From: Dactylorhiza incarnata
Lineage: Eukaryota; Streptophyta; Magnoliopsida; Asparagales; Orchidaceae
DNA length: 64,000 bases
Assembly: GCA_033032865.1 (NCBI GenBank)
Contig: JAWHQI010000075.1
Span: 310,001-374,000, forward strand
Direction: 5' to 3'
A program made the translations under genes and the position numbers. Shown in pieces: positions 22,619 to 32,953 of the stretch; the stretch's first letter is position 1, and every line of letters begins with the position of its first letter. The notes under the pieces were generated by a model. It did not search any database. It saw only the letters and a program-made list of their open reading frames with translations, and was not told where the DNA came from.

Positions 22619-24528
22619 TCAGCCCAAGCAAACTCTACAACCGACCAAATGGTCCCTTCGACAGGGGCTTGGTAAATATGTCAGCAACATTATCCTTGCT
22701 CTGCAGATGCTCCAAGTCAGAGATCCCTCCAACACCTTCTCACGAATGAAATGGTGATGAATCTCTATGTGCTTCGTATGCAGGTGACAAACTGGATTGT
22801 TCACCTGTTTGAGAGCACTCTCATTATCACCACGTAGCAGAGTAGGACCTCTCCCCTCCCTATGAATGTCCTCCACAAGCCTCCTAAGCCAGATGGCTTC
22901 CTGAGCTGCCAAAGCTGAAGCTTTGTACTTCGCTTCTGTGGTAGAGACAAACACAGAATCCTGCTTCTTGCTGCACCATGATATAGCCGTAGAGCCTATC
23001 ATAAAGACATATCCAGACGTGGATCTCCGATTATCCGAATCTCCTCCATAATCAGCATTCATGTACCCATGCAGGCAAAAGCCCGAATCTCTCCCGTAGA
23101 AGAGACGCAAATCCAAGGTGGATTTGACATACTTCAATATACTCCTAGCCGCCACAAGATGAGGCTTCCGAGGCTTTGCCATAAACCGACTCACCCTGCC
23201 AACTACATAAGAAATATCCGTCCTCGGGATCGTCAAGTATATCAGACTTCCAACCAAAGCCCAGAACACCAAAGGATCGGTAAGAACCATCCCTTCATCT
23301 CGTCGAAGATAAACTCCAACCTCCAGTGTAGTAGAGCTGCTCTTCCCCCCCTTCCATGCCGAACCTCTTCACGATTCGATCCATATAGCCTTTTTGGGAA
23401 ACAAGCATACCACTCTCTTTCCTCTCCACTTCGAGCCCAAGGAAATGGTGGAGCTCACCCAAATCCTTCATCTCAAATCTGATAGCTAGCTCACCACGAA
23501 GCCTAGCTACCTCCATTTCAGAATTCCCGGTGATGATCATATCGTCAACGTACACAGCAACACCAAGACCTAAAGCTCCCCTATCTTCTTTACGAATAAG
23601 CTTGAATCTGAATCAGAAGCAAAGTATCAACAGAACTGGAGGTATTCTGCGATCTTCCCGTACCACGCCCGAGGCGCTTGTTTTAAGCCGTAAAGAGCCT
23701 TCTCGAGCTTGCAAACATATCTTGGGTGCTCTTCTGATACATAAATAGGTGGCTGGTCCATGAAGATATCCTTGTCAATCTCGTCGTATAAGAAGGCATT
23801 CTTCACGTCGAGTTGCCAAATCTTCCACCCTTGGCAAGCTGCCAATGCGATCACCACCCGGACCGAAGTCATCTTGGCAACAGGGCAAAATGTCTCTTCA
23901 TAATCCTCCCCATCTGAGAGAAACCTTCATCTACAAGGCGAGCCTTGTACCGCTCAATACTACCATCAGCCTTCTTCTTCAGTTTGAAAACCCACTTGCA
24001 AGTCACCGGAGTAACTCCCTCAATCTTAGGCACCAAGTCCCAAGTCTCATTTTTCCTGAGGGCAGCCATCTCTTCATCCATGGATCCTTCCCACTCCTTG
24101 ACTCCAACGACATTTTCATAACAAGATGGCTCTCTCTCATCCAGGGGACCTGCGAAGAAACATGAGACAAAGCTCACTAAGTTTCCACCTGTATACCGAT
24201 CTGGTGGAATAATGGTCCTCTTAGACCTCCTCAGAGCTTGACTCTGAACCACCTCTTCAACTGCAGTTTCTGGACTAGCTCTCCTTTCAGGTAAACATGG
24301 AGCATCGCTCCCCCTGGTTCCAGAACCTGAAGCACCTGACCCAGAGCTAAAAATACCTGGATCACCTGGAGAAAAAGGTAACTCCACCAGAACTTCCCTT
24401 GCAGCTTCCTCTAGTCCACCATTTACCCTGCTTCCTTGTAACTCTATAGAAGAGCTACATTGGTATGATGTCAGCTCATCAAATACCACATCCCTAGAGA
24501 CCACATATCTCCGTGTCTCGGGATCCAT
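22619..24528 (-). pseudogene. Copia integrase end, reverse transcriptase and RNase H, frameshifted
   Basis: Four frames must be joined. 24528-23869 is the integrase tail (ETRRYVVSRDVVFDE) and the RT start (PVTCKWVFKLKKKADGSIER). 23872-23627 has QLDVKNAFLYDEIDKDI and LYGLKQAPRAWYGK. 23555-23295 has the catalytic YVDDMIITG and LGELHHFLGLEVER. 23290-22619 is RNase H (SLIYLTIPRTDISYVVGRVSRFM; ADYGGDSDNRRSTSGYVF; ISWCSKKQDSV), with TTEAKYKA where the family usually has TEAEY, and a KHIEIHHHFIREKV end. The breaks are frameshifts near 23870, 23590 and 23292. Together these made cDNA from element RNA. Confidence 0.9.
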
Positions 24529-24645
24529 GCATCTCCACCATTTCTTCTGGTCATCATAACCGACGAAGACTAGTTTCCTTGCCTTTGCATCTAGCTTCGT
24601 TCAAAGGGCATCCAGAACATGCACGTAGCAGGTAGAACCAAACAC

Positions 24646-25536
24646 TCAAAAGTGTTCCATGCTTGGCTTCTCCTTGAACATCAACTCATGAGGGGTGTTC
24701 ATGTTGATGGGACTGAGTGGCATCCGGTTGATGACATAGGCTGCACAAGACATTCCCTCTGCCCAAAAGGACTTTGGGATACAATTGGCATGAAGCCAAC
24801 ATTTGCAGGTCTCCATCAGATGATGGATCTTCCGCTCTGCAACTCCATTCTGTTGTGGAGTATGAGCACAAGAAAGCTCTCTTTGGATGTCATGCTTCCT
24901 GCATAAGTTAAAGAACACCTTGGAGGTGAACTCCCCTCCATTATCTATTCTATACCTCTTGACCCGCAGGTTGAGCCGACCTTCCACCACCTCCTTGAAC
25001 TCCACAAACCTCTCGAACGCCTCCGACTTCTCCTTCAAAAAATACACCCAAGTATATCTGGTGAAGTTATCAACCAAAATCAGCATATACCTGCTACCTC
25101 CAAGACTGGCAGTGTTGGTAGGTCCAAACAGATCACCATGTATACATTCCAATGGTCTTTTACATCTGCTTTATGATTAGTCAAATGGAAGACGCTGAGC
25201 CTTAACAAACTGACATCCTGCACAAACGTGACCATCCCTGAAAGATGACAAGTTAGGCAGACCTTTCACCTGGCCTCTTCCCGCCATAGCCTTCAACTTA
25301 TCCATCCCAACATGCCCAAGTCTTTCGTGCCATATAGCGGCGTTGTCGTTAGCCCTCATCTTATCAACATAAGAACTTGTTGAAATAACAAACAAGTCCT
25401 TCACCCATCTCCCTACATGAGTGACCTCAGCTTTCACCGCTGAAACATTTCGGAGAAATTTCTCTTTTGTTGGACCGAAAAGAACGTGAAAGCCAGCATC
25501 AACAGCATTGGTCACAGAGAAGAGGTTCTTCTTCAT
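24646..25536 (-). pseudogene. Copia integrase, zinc domain and catalytic core
   Basis: 25536-25177 carries the pre-integrase zinc domain (IWHERLGHVG...CAGCQFVKAQ: two His, two Cys). 25152-24646 is the core: MECIHGDLFGP (Asp 7), RIDNGGEFTS (Asp 70) and QQNGVAERKIH (Glu 106), giving D-35-E. The SFWAEGMSCAAYVINRMPLSPI and TPHELMF segments are typical copia. A stop and frame break near 25175 separate zinc domain from core, and another break lies at ~24600. Confidence 0.92.
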
Positions 25537-25685
25537 CCCGGAACATGATAGACACTCTTCAATATAAGAGTACCTCTATCATCGTTCAAAGAAACCATAC
25601 CCTCCTTCTCTACTGCATGTATAGTATCATCAGCTGTAATGATAGTGTCATTACCTGTATAAGCTCGCAATGAGGAGAACTTCGA

Positions 25686-26349
25686 CTAATCCCCAGTGAG
25701 GTGATGACCACACCCAGAGTCCACTATCCAATCATCCTGATAGTTGATGGAAGCCATAGCCTGAACACACATGCCCGTCATGAATGCACCTCCACCACCC
25801 CAACTACCTTCAGAATTGGAACCAGCCTCCTCCTTTCCTGCAGCATGCCTTGGCTGAAGATTGACTTGGCAGTCTCTCTTGAAGTGATCAAGCTTGTTGC
25901 ACCTGAAGCATCTAGGTCCTTCTTTCTTCTTCCCATCACGCTTAGGAGCATAGCTCCTCTCCTGCTGATATGAAGTAGACTGACCATCATCTCCAGATGT
26001 CTTCTTCTTCTTGTCCCATCTCTTCTTCTTGTCAGAGAAGAGAACCTCACCTTCTCCCCCAAAGACTGACATCCCAGTCATTTGCTTAGCCAAACTGTCT
26101 TGCGAAGCAAGATAGTTCTCCAGCTCCAGCAATGATGACTGATTGGCCCAGCCTTGAATAGAAGTAACAAAGGCCGCATACTGCCTCCGCAAGCCCGGAT
26201 TATGTGCCTCTTCAGCTTAGCTTCTGAGATAGGATCATCCTGAACCAATGTCGATATCTCTGCGCAAAGGTTCTTCATCTTCAAGAAGAACATTGAGATA
26301 GACAATTCTCCCAGAGTGGCTTTCGCCAACTCATTTTCCAAGAACTGTA
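25686..26349 (-). pseudogene. Copia gag C-terminus and protease
   Basis: Two frames overlap at ~26185. Upstream is gag helix sequence (FLENELAKATLGELSISMFF, CAEISTLVQDDPISEAKL); downstream are a CCHC zinc knuckle CFRCNKLDHFKRDC and the protease start DDWIVDSGCGHHLTGD with the copia DSGC active site. A TAG follows at 25686. Gag is cut at 26349 by the insertion of the 26350-35085 element; its N-terminus resumes at 35086. Confidence 0.88.
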
Positions 26350-26557
26350 TGATGGGACAGTGCCCAGCAGTGTTCCTGATTTGAAGAAGTGCTCAGCTCA
26401 ATGAAAAGTGCAAGTTGTATTTAATGTTATATCTAGTTCATGCTTGTACAGATGAAACAATATGTTATGTACTTTAGTTATTTCACTAAGTACAATATCA
26501 TCGACAAAGTATGTTTGTCGTCATGATGATGAGCAAAGTAAACGCTGAGACGCGAGT

Positions 26558-26800
26558 TCATCGAACGCAAAATGCAGTTCGTCGAATGCAGAAAGCAGTT
26601 CGTCGAACGCAGAATGAAGTTCGTCGAACGAAGAGACAGGACAGAAGCAAACGCCGAGACTTGGCAAGTTCGTTGAACGAAGAATGAAGTTCGTCGAACG
26701 CAGAGACGGGATAGAAGAATGAAGTTCGTTGAATGCAGAGACGGGACAGAAAAATGAAGTTCGTCGAACGCAGAATGTTGTTCGTCGAACGCAGAGAAGA
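26558..26800. promoter_or_regulatory. TTCGTCGAACG palindrome array in the pol-less element LTR
   Basis: About nine copies of TTCGTCGAACG (with variants TTCATCGAACG, TTCGTTGAACG) are linked by GCAGA/GAAGA-rich spacers. Further ATCGTCGA boxes run to ~27230. The array lies upstream of the TATA-like site at 27351. It is repeated in the 3' LTR at 33162-33445. Frames across it read only the repeat. Confidence 0.75.
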
Positions 26801-27689
26801 CATGAAGATATCAAAGGAAGAAATGTCGTCGAGAAGATGCAGTATCGTCGACATCAATAAAGTAGCCTTGTCGTCAAGAAGAACAGATATCGTCATAAAG
26901 AAGGCGTGACATCGAGAAGTCTGAAGAAGGACAGCTGAAGACAAGCAGTTGCCTAAGTATAATCTGTCGACATGATATCGCTCATGTCGTCGAAAGAACA
27001 AAGTGATTACGATGACAGACTACAAGAAATAAGATCACGACGACACAGTCAGAGATAGCTCGTATATGCAGAAACGCTGGGATATCTCGTATCGTCGAGA
27101 TACCAGCATCAGAGGAAGAAGCTAGAAGACTTGAAGATTCACCAAAGTCAAAGGCATCGAAAAGTGTTTTCGTTGAGATATTATCCATGTCGTCGCAACA
27201 GTGGAAATATCGTCGAGACAGATTCAAATGTTGTGGATGCACTATCAGCATTTAATGATGCCGCCTGATTGTCCAATCAGCGCATGCTCTTTAGGAATGA
27301 GCGTCTGTTAGTAAAGGACATTATATGTGACCGTTAAGCGGCTCACCCATCCTATTAAAGGGAATAGTGATGCCCTAGAAAAAAATGAGAGAAATGAGAA
27401 CGAAAAAGAATCTTGCCGTTACTCTTCAATACAACAGTATATTTTGAGGAGAAGAAGAAGAACAAGTAGAGAACAAGATTCAAGCATTTTCAGAAGAATC
27501 AGTCATCTCCATCGACTGATAAGAAGCCACTCCTCATCAGGCTAAGACAAGAGATTGAAGAAGAACCGTGCTTTCAAGATCTGAATCAGAAACATCTTCT
27601 TCAACCTCAAGAAGCCGATCTCCATCAGGCTAAGTTGTCGATCTCCATCAGGCAGAAGAAGCAGTTGTCATCACTGTAATTTCATTCTT

Positions 27690-28200
27690 GTAAGGCTTGC
27701 GGGCCTGAGTGTCTAGCTTGAGGGTTGGAGAGCTGTGAGGCTTGAAGGCCAGGGCAGTGGACTTGCGGGTCCGAGTGTGTCTACCTTGAGGGATGAAGAG
27801 CTATGAGGCTTGAGGGCCAGGGCAGTAGACTTGCGGGTCCGAGTGTGTCTAGCTTGAGGGCTGGAGAGCTGTGAGGCTTGAGGGCCAGGGTAGTGGACTT
27901 GTGGGTCCGATATTGTCTAGCTTGAGGGCTGGAGACCTGTGAGGCTTGCGGGCTAGGGCTGAGGCTAGACTTGTGGGTCTGAGCTAGGTAGGGCTTGAGG
28001 GCTTGATTGTCATGCTTGATGTCTTGAGACCTATGAGGCTTGCAGGCCAGGGCAGAGGGTAGACTTGCGGGTCTGAGCTAGGTAGGGCTTGAGGTCCTGA
28101 GTGTCGAGCTTGCGGGCTCGGGTGTAGTAGGGGCTTGCTGTCCTAGGGTGTAGGACTTGCGGGTCCGTGTTGTATGGCTTGCGGGCCTGGAGATTTGGCG
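27690..28200. repeat. 68 bp tandem repeats in the transcribed part of the LTR
   Basis: Units of about 68 bases recur some seven times. Each contains GACTTGCGGGTCCGAGTGTG, then CTAGCTTGAGGG and GTGAGGCTTGAGGGCCAGGG, with CTTGCGGG(C/T)C as a sub-motif. They start ~330 bases after the TATA-like site, so they would be in the RNA leader. The equivalent block in the 3' LTR is 34345-34850. Confidence 0.8.
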
Positions 28201-28378
28201 AAGTTTGTCGAGCCTATCACACTGCTAGGTAGGCACAGAGGGAAAGAGGACTACTCAAGACACCCTTTCTTGAGGAACCTCTATAAGTTCTTGTGTGTTT
28301 TCTGTGTTGTGCTTTATAACTTATATATCTACTAATCAGAAATCAAGAACACCTAAAGGGGATAAAATAATTTGAGAA

Positions 28379-28410
28379 ACCTATTCACCCCCCCCCCCCC
28401 CCCTCTAGGT
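28379..28410 (+). other. C-run hairpin near LTR end
   Basis: ACCTA, TTCA, a run of about 17 C, TCT, TAGGT: a five-base stem enclosing a C loop, 26 bases from the LTR end. The 3' LTR copy is at 35031-35059. The stem sequence differs from the GCCCTTA/TAAGGGC stem of the other copia LTRs here, but pairing is kept. Confidence 0.7.
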
Positions 28411-28517
28411 GATAAGTTGACACCCAATAAACAACAAGTGGTATCAGAGGGAGGTTGTTCAAAGAAAAGCTTAACAACTTGAACAGATCTGCCCTTGGGT
28501 GTCCAATCATCACACCT

Positions 28518-30173
28518 ATGGAATCAGGGATACCTGTTTGTTCTAGAGAGAACTTTTTCCTTTGGAAAGTAAGAGCTAAAATATACATGGAGGCAATGGA
28601 TCCAAGAATGTTTTTAATTGTTCAAGAAGGACCCTCCATGACAATGTTAAAAGATGAGACTCTTCTAGCCAGCTTGGACAAAGAAGCCAGAAGCATTCTA
28701 GCTGGTGCAGTAGATCTGCCAACACACCAGAAGTTGAGTCATTGCACAACAACAAAGGACATGTGGGACTCCCTAGGAGTCCTCATGGAAGGGTCATAGG
28801 AAGATTTTGAAGAAGAAACCCCTCATGAAGAGGTATGCATCAGAGCACCACTGACTACTTCAGACAGTGAATCAGATGATGAAGAATGCTCTGGAGCAGG
28901 AGAAAGAATAAGAGAACCCTTGACTCTTATAGACTGTGATTCTGAGGATGAAGAGGTTCATGGACTGATGGCTCTATCAGATGAAGAAAATCATGATGAA
29001 TCACATCATGATCAGGTATGCACCACTCACACACCTTTACTACCTGCTTTATTTAAGAAGACCAAGAGTTCATCAGGTGATTTTACATCTTCTGAAGATG
29101 ATGCAGAAGACTGTTCATCATGCAACAATAAGAACCATGTTGATCTAATAGAGCAGTTTGGTAATCTCTTGGGAGCTCTGAGAAAGAGCAAGAAGCTTGT
29201 TGAGAAGCAAGCTAGGGAGCTATATTCACTCATGCCCATTAAGGCTGAGATGAACAAGGAAATGGGTATGTCCCCCAATGAGGGCACCAACTCCTGTGAG
29301 CTCAAGAAAATCATAGACAAGCTTTATGATGAAAGAAGCCAAAGGGAAGAGCTTATCAAGAAACTTGAGAATTACCTTCTTAAGTAAAGAAGCTTGGTAG
29401 CTCAATTCTCTAAGCCCAAAACTGTACTGCCCATCATTGACACCTTATCCTCCTATGGAAATAGGAGGGGATTGGGTTTCAATGAAGGGTCAATAGATGA
29501 TGGAATGGAGAAAGGGGCAAAACTAAAGCAGAGCCTCATACCACCTTTCAGAAGGTAGTGCTTCCCTCAAATAAGTATGATCAGGACAGTGTCCATGGTC
29601 ACTGGATGAATGGAAGATCCATTAGTCATGGAAATGCTGCTGACTATGGGAAGAGAAAGGGCATGGGGATGAGTGCATTAAAGGCTCCCCATGAGGAAAT
29701 CCAAATGGCCCATCATGGACCATTTGTGTTTGGTGCCCCAGCCCCCACTTTCAAGGATAAAGGAGGAACATCTTCCCAATCTCTTCCAGATAAGAAGCAG
29801 ACTGGTAATAACTGATTCCATCAACACCATGTCAGCTACCAAGCTGACATCTGTTTCTGTGAAACAGATAAAGTCCAGAAGAAACAATTATACTAGAGCA
29901 GCTAGTCAGCTCTTGGCTGAGAGAGATAAGAAGAATGTTGCTGCCTTCTCTACTGAACATACTTCAAAAATTGTTCAGAAAAGAAGGTACAACATCTATG
30001 AATGTTGGTGCTGTGGCAAAGTGGGACACTTTGCCATTGACTGTTGGCGCAACCTTAGTGTGCCTAGTGCAAAGGAGAGACCTCCTGGAAGGGCTGGGGT
30101 GAGTAGAAGAATTCCCTATTATGCTAATAAGAACCTAGGACCCAAGTCACCTTGGGTTCCTAATGGATATTAA
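28518..30173 (+). pseudogene. Copia-type gag of the pol-less element, broken
   Basis: The start at 28518 gives MESGIPVCSRENFFLWKVRAKIYME (UBN2-type gag N-terminus), then DKEARSILAGAVDLPTHQK and a TAG at 28797. Part of the capsid region seems deleted. The frame resumes at 28920 as an acidic, coiled-coil-prone segment (DCDSEDEEVHGLMALSDEE; LGALRKSKKLVEKQAREL; ELKKIIDKLYDERSQREEL). After breaks near 29387 and 29800, 29830-30173 contains the CCHC knuckle CWCCGKVGHFAIDC and ends GPKSPWVP, the same ending as the gag relics at 7500 and 60040. Gag would bind and package RNA. Confidence 0.8.
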
Positions 30174-30613
30174 ATCTGGCTTGCAGGGTAGTCCATTTAG
30201 CCAATTAAAAGCAAACAAGGCTAATGGATAATAAGTGATCCAGGCTCAACTCTGGACTAAGAAAAACTCACCACATGCCAAGGTGCACTGATCAAGGGGG
30301 AGCTAAGAGTAAATATAAGTGGACATCCCATCAAGGGGGGGCTACTAGCTCAAGAAGACTTAAAGCTATGGTGAAGGTAACTATGTTGATGCTCAACATA
30401 TAACCTCATCATTATCATTTTATAAAAGTAGTTTTCACTTAAGTAAGTAAAAGTTATCATACAAGGAGCACATATGTATGGCACTGCCAAAAGCATTGCA
30501 CTGGTCATACAAAAGAGTGAACCTACACCATATCGTCGAAATGATGATTTGTATCGTCGAAATGATAATTGGTATCGTCGACAGTGCTGAAATCCTCATG
30601 GATCAAGCAAAAG
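30174..30613 (+). other. Spacer between gag and ORFX where pol is expected
   Basis: 440 bases with no pol motif in any frame. They contain two short G-runs (CAAGGGGGAG near 30292; CAAGGGGGGG near 30336) resembling PPTs, and three ATCGTCGA boxes at 30532-30582 just before the ORFX start. These are the same half-site as in the LTR array. No splice-acceptor-like pyrimidine tract is evident here, unlike the spacer at 8170-8264. Confidence 0.6.
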
Positions 30614-32737
30614 ATGGCGCCAAACAAGGAAGATTTTCTGTACGAAGGAAGTGAAGTGGTGAGGAATGGGTTCTCAGAAGGATCAGAAGAAATCCAGAGC
30701 ACCATTAAGCAGCTCAAGTCCATCGGCCTGGAGTTCGCCCTCTCTGAGCCGATAGTAATATTAAGAAGAGAAGTGCTAGAGTTCTACTCAAATGCCAAGG
30801 GTGGCTCAAAGGGAACGTCTGTGAAGAGCGTAATCAACGGGATAAAGGTCAAGGTGAATCCCAAGAGATTGAACAGGGCTCTTCAGTTGCTGGCCTTTGC
30901 CAAGGGGGAGGAAGATGACAAGATCACCTAGGAAGACCTTGACAAGGCTCTGGTATGGTGCGGGCATTCGAGCAAGACCTATGGGTCTCTGGAAAGGAAA
31001 AGCTTCAATCAACAAGGAAAGCTGATGGCAAACATTGTGGGAAAAGCCCTCCTCTGCAAGGTAGGGTCGCATGACAGGATATCCAGGCCCATGTTCGAGA
31101 CAATGGCAAGGATAATCCTAAGGAAGGAGACCAACTGGGGTCAAATTATTTTCAAGAGAATTCAAGACAGCCTTCAAGTTCCAAATCTAGGAAGAATACT
31201 ATCACTGTATCTTCTGCTATCCTACCCTGAAAGCTTTAACAAAAAGTATGGAGTAAAAATCCATCACATGAGAAGGATGGATATCAGGATACTGGAAAGG
31301 TGGGAGAAAGTTCTGACTAAACCTCCCAAGAAGTTGAAGACAACAGAAGATATGAAGAGGAAAGGAGAAAGCTCATCTGAAGGAAGTGAGTCAGGCAACA
31401 GCTCACCTCCATCTGACTCTGAGGTACCTATGGAGACAAGGAATGTCGCCCTCCAGACCTCTTCTCTAAGTCAGGGATCCAGGATAACAGCAGGAACAGA
31501 TCAAGGAAGTGCTGAAACTAAGGGGGAGAAAAACAGTGAGCTCCCTGCTCAAGTGGAAGAAGTGATCAATAAGATCATAGGGGCTGAGGATGCTGGTCAT
31601 TCTGAACTAGCAATGCAAGAGGACAACCAAGAGAACCCTACTGATGAGACTAGCAATGATCAGCAAAGTCCTGAAAAGGAAAATGGGCCAAACCATTCAC
31701 CCATAAGAAAATCTCTATCTCCAATAATTGAAGGGAATGAAGAAGAGGAACAAGATAGTTCATCTCCAGAGAATAGACCAGTGGAGCTCTCACTATTATC
31801 TCAGATAAAGATGCTCCTGGAAGAGCAAAGATTAAAACTTGAAAGTTATGTCACCTCTACTATCAATGAGCTAAAAAGGGAACTGTCTGCTGAAACGGCA
31901 AGCCTAAGAAATGATGTGAAAAATTTGCAAGAATACATTGCCCGTACTCACAAGGGTGTATCTAACCTAGGGGTTAATCAGACATTGATTGTCAGTAGCA
32001 TAGAAAAGGCCTACATTGCATCCACCAAGAAGATAGCTGAACACAAAACTGATCTCCAAGAAAGTCTAGATCACCACAATAAAGATCTAGACAGTCATCT
32101 GCTTGAGACCAAGAATCACTTGGAAGCAGGAATCCACATGCTCAAAAACAAGATACTGGCCTCCGAGGAGAATCTCCAAAGGGGGATATCTGAAGAAGTC
32201 ATAAAGGGGGAGAGATCAATGATAAAGGCCAGTGGTGATCATGCCATCTGGACCACAAACACCATCAGGGAAGCAATGAATCTCCCTCCTCTACATTATG
32301 ACGTGCCTGCTGAAGAGCAACATACAGATATTCCTTATACCGATAAGGGTAAAGAAAAGGAAGCACTGGAGGATGAAGAAATAAAAATGAGAAAGAGATA
32401 GTACAGGGAGGAAATGGAGAAAAATGATGACTATGAAAGATGGAGTCCCATATCCAGGACCATCATTCTAAAAGCATGGAAGCAAGTGAAAGCTAATAAA
32501 GGTGAAAGATACAATGTATACAGTCCTCAAGAATGGGCTAAGCATGAAGATCAAGAAGAAGTAAGGAGAGAATACAGAAGGAATAAGCAAACAGGAAGAA
32601 TTCCAGCTGAGACTCATGAACCTCTAAAGTATCATCCTAAACCGTTTGAGTACTTCATCAGACAGGCTGAAAAGGAACAGGAAACCAGTGCCAAGAAAGC
32701 AAAGGGTGAAGCTGATATGAGGGCACCAGAGATATAG
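30614..32737 (+). pseudogene. ORFX: 707-codon protein with plant-transposon-protein-like domain and long coiled coil
   Basis: One frame runs from MAPNKEDFLYEG for 707 codons, broken only by TAG at codons 106 and 596. Residues ~40-210 (VLEFYSNAKGG, VINGIKVKVNPKRLNRAL, MANIVGKALLCKVGSHDRIS, NWGQIIFKRI, LGRILSLYLLLSYPE) resemble the domain annotated in plants as 'putative plant transposon protein'. Residues ~245-390 are Ser/Glu-rich and acidic; ~395-530 is coiled coil. There is no signal peptide and no clear membrane segment, which argues against a true envelope, although the position matches the env-like ORF of SIRE-type copia elements. Codon 106 lies in a T-stop-EDLDKAL context, compatible with Trp. 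Function is unknown. Confidence 0.75.
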
Positions 32738-32943
32738 ATGGCTAAATCTTTAGGGGGCTAAATGTAGAAATGTCAAAACCTTTGAAAACATTTGGCACTA
32801 TTTATCAATGAAGTAATATTTGTCAAATTTTGTGTTCACTCAATTATAGCTGCAATATCATCATTATATGCTTGTTTTCTTAGAACATTAAACCTTTTAT
32901 TTGAGTGGCATTTATCATTGAGTGGGTTATGACTTCTTCAAAT

Positions 32944-32953
32944 AGGGGGAGAT
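32944..32953 (+). other. Polypurine tract of the pol-less element
   Basis: AGGGGGAGAT lies directly before the 3' LTR start TGTTGGG at 32954, the position where plus-strand DNA synthesis is primed. Confidence 0.85.

Larger units (their letters stand above)
26350..28436 (+). repeat. 5' LTR of the pol-less element
   Basis: 2087 bp, starting TGATGGGACAG (the other LTR has TGTTGGGAACAG) and ending ATAAACAACA. It holds a TTCGTCGAACG array (26558-26800), a decayed TATA (CCTATTAAAG, 27351-27360; CCTATAAAAG-like at 34010-34019 in the other LTR), 68 bp tandem repeats (27690-28200) and the C-run hairpin (28379-28410). Confidence 0.92.

Noticed and set aside
26558..26800. CRISPR-like array (regular short repeats with similar-length spacers)
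   Set aside because: The repeat is an 11-base palindrome with variable copies and purine-rich, mutually similar spacers, duplicated in both LTRs of a plant retrotransposon. No cas genes; not a CRISPR.
30614..32737. Calling ORFX an envelope protein
   Set aside because: Position fits the env-like ORF of SIRE-type elements, but there is no signal peptide, no transmembrane helix and no fusion-like segment; the domain resembles a plant transposon-associated protein.
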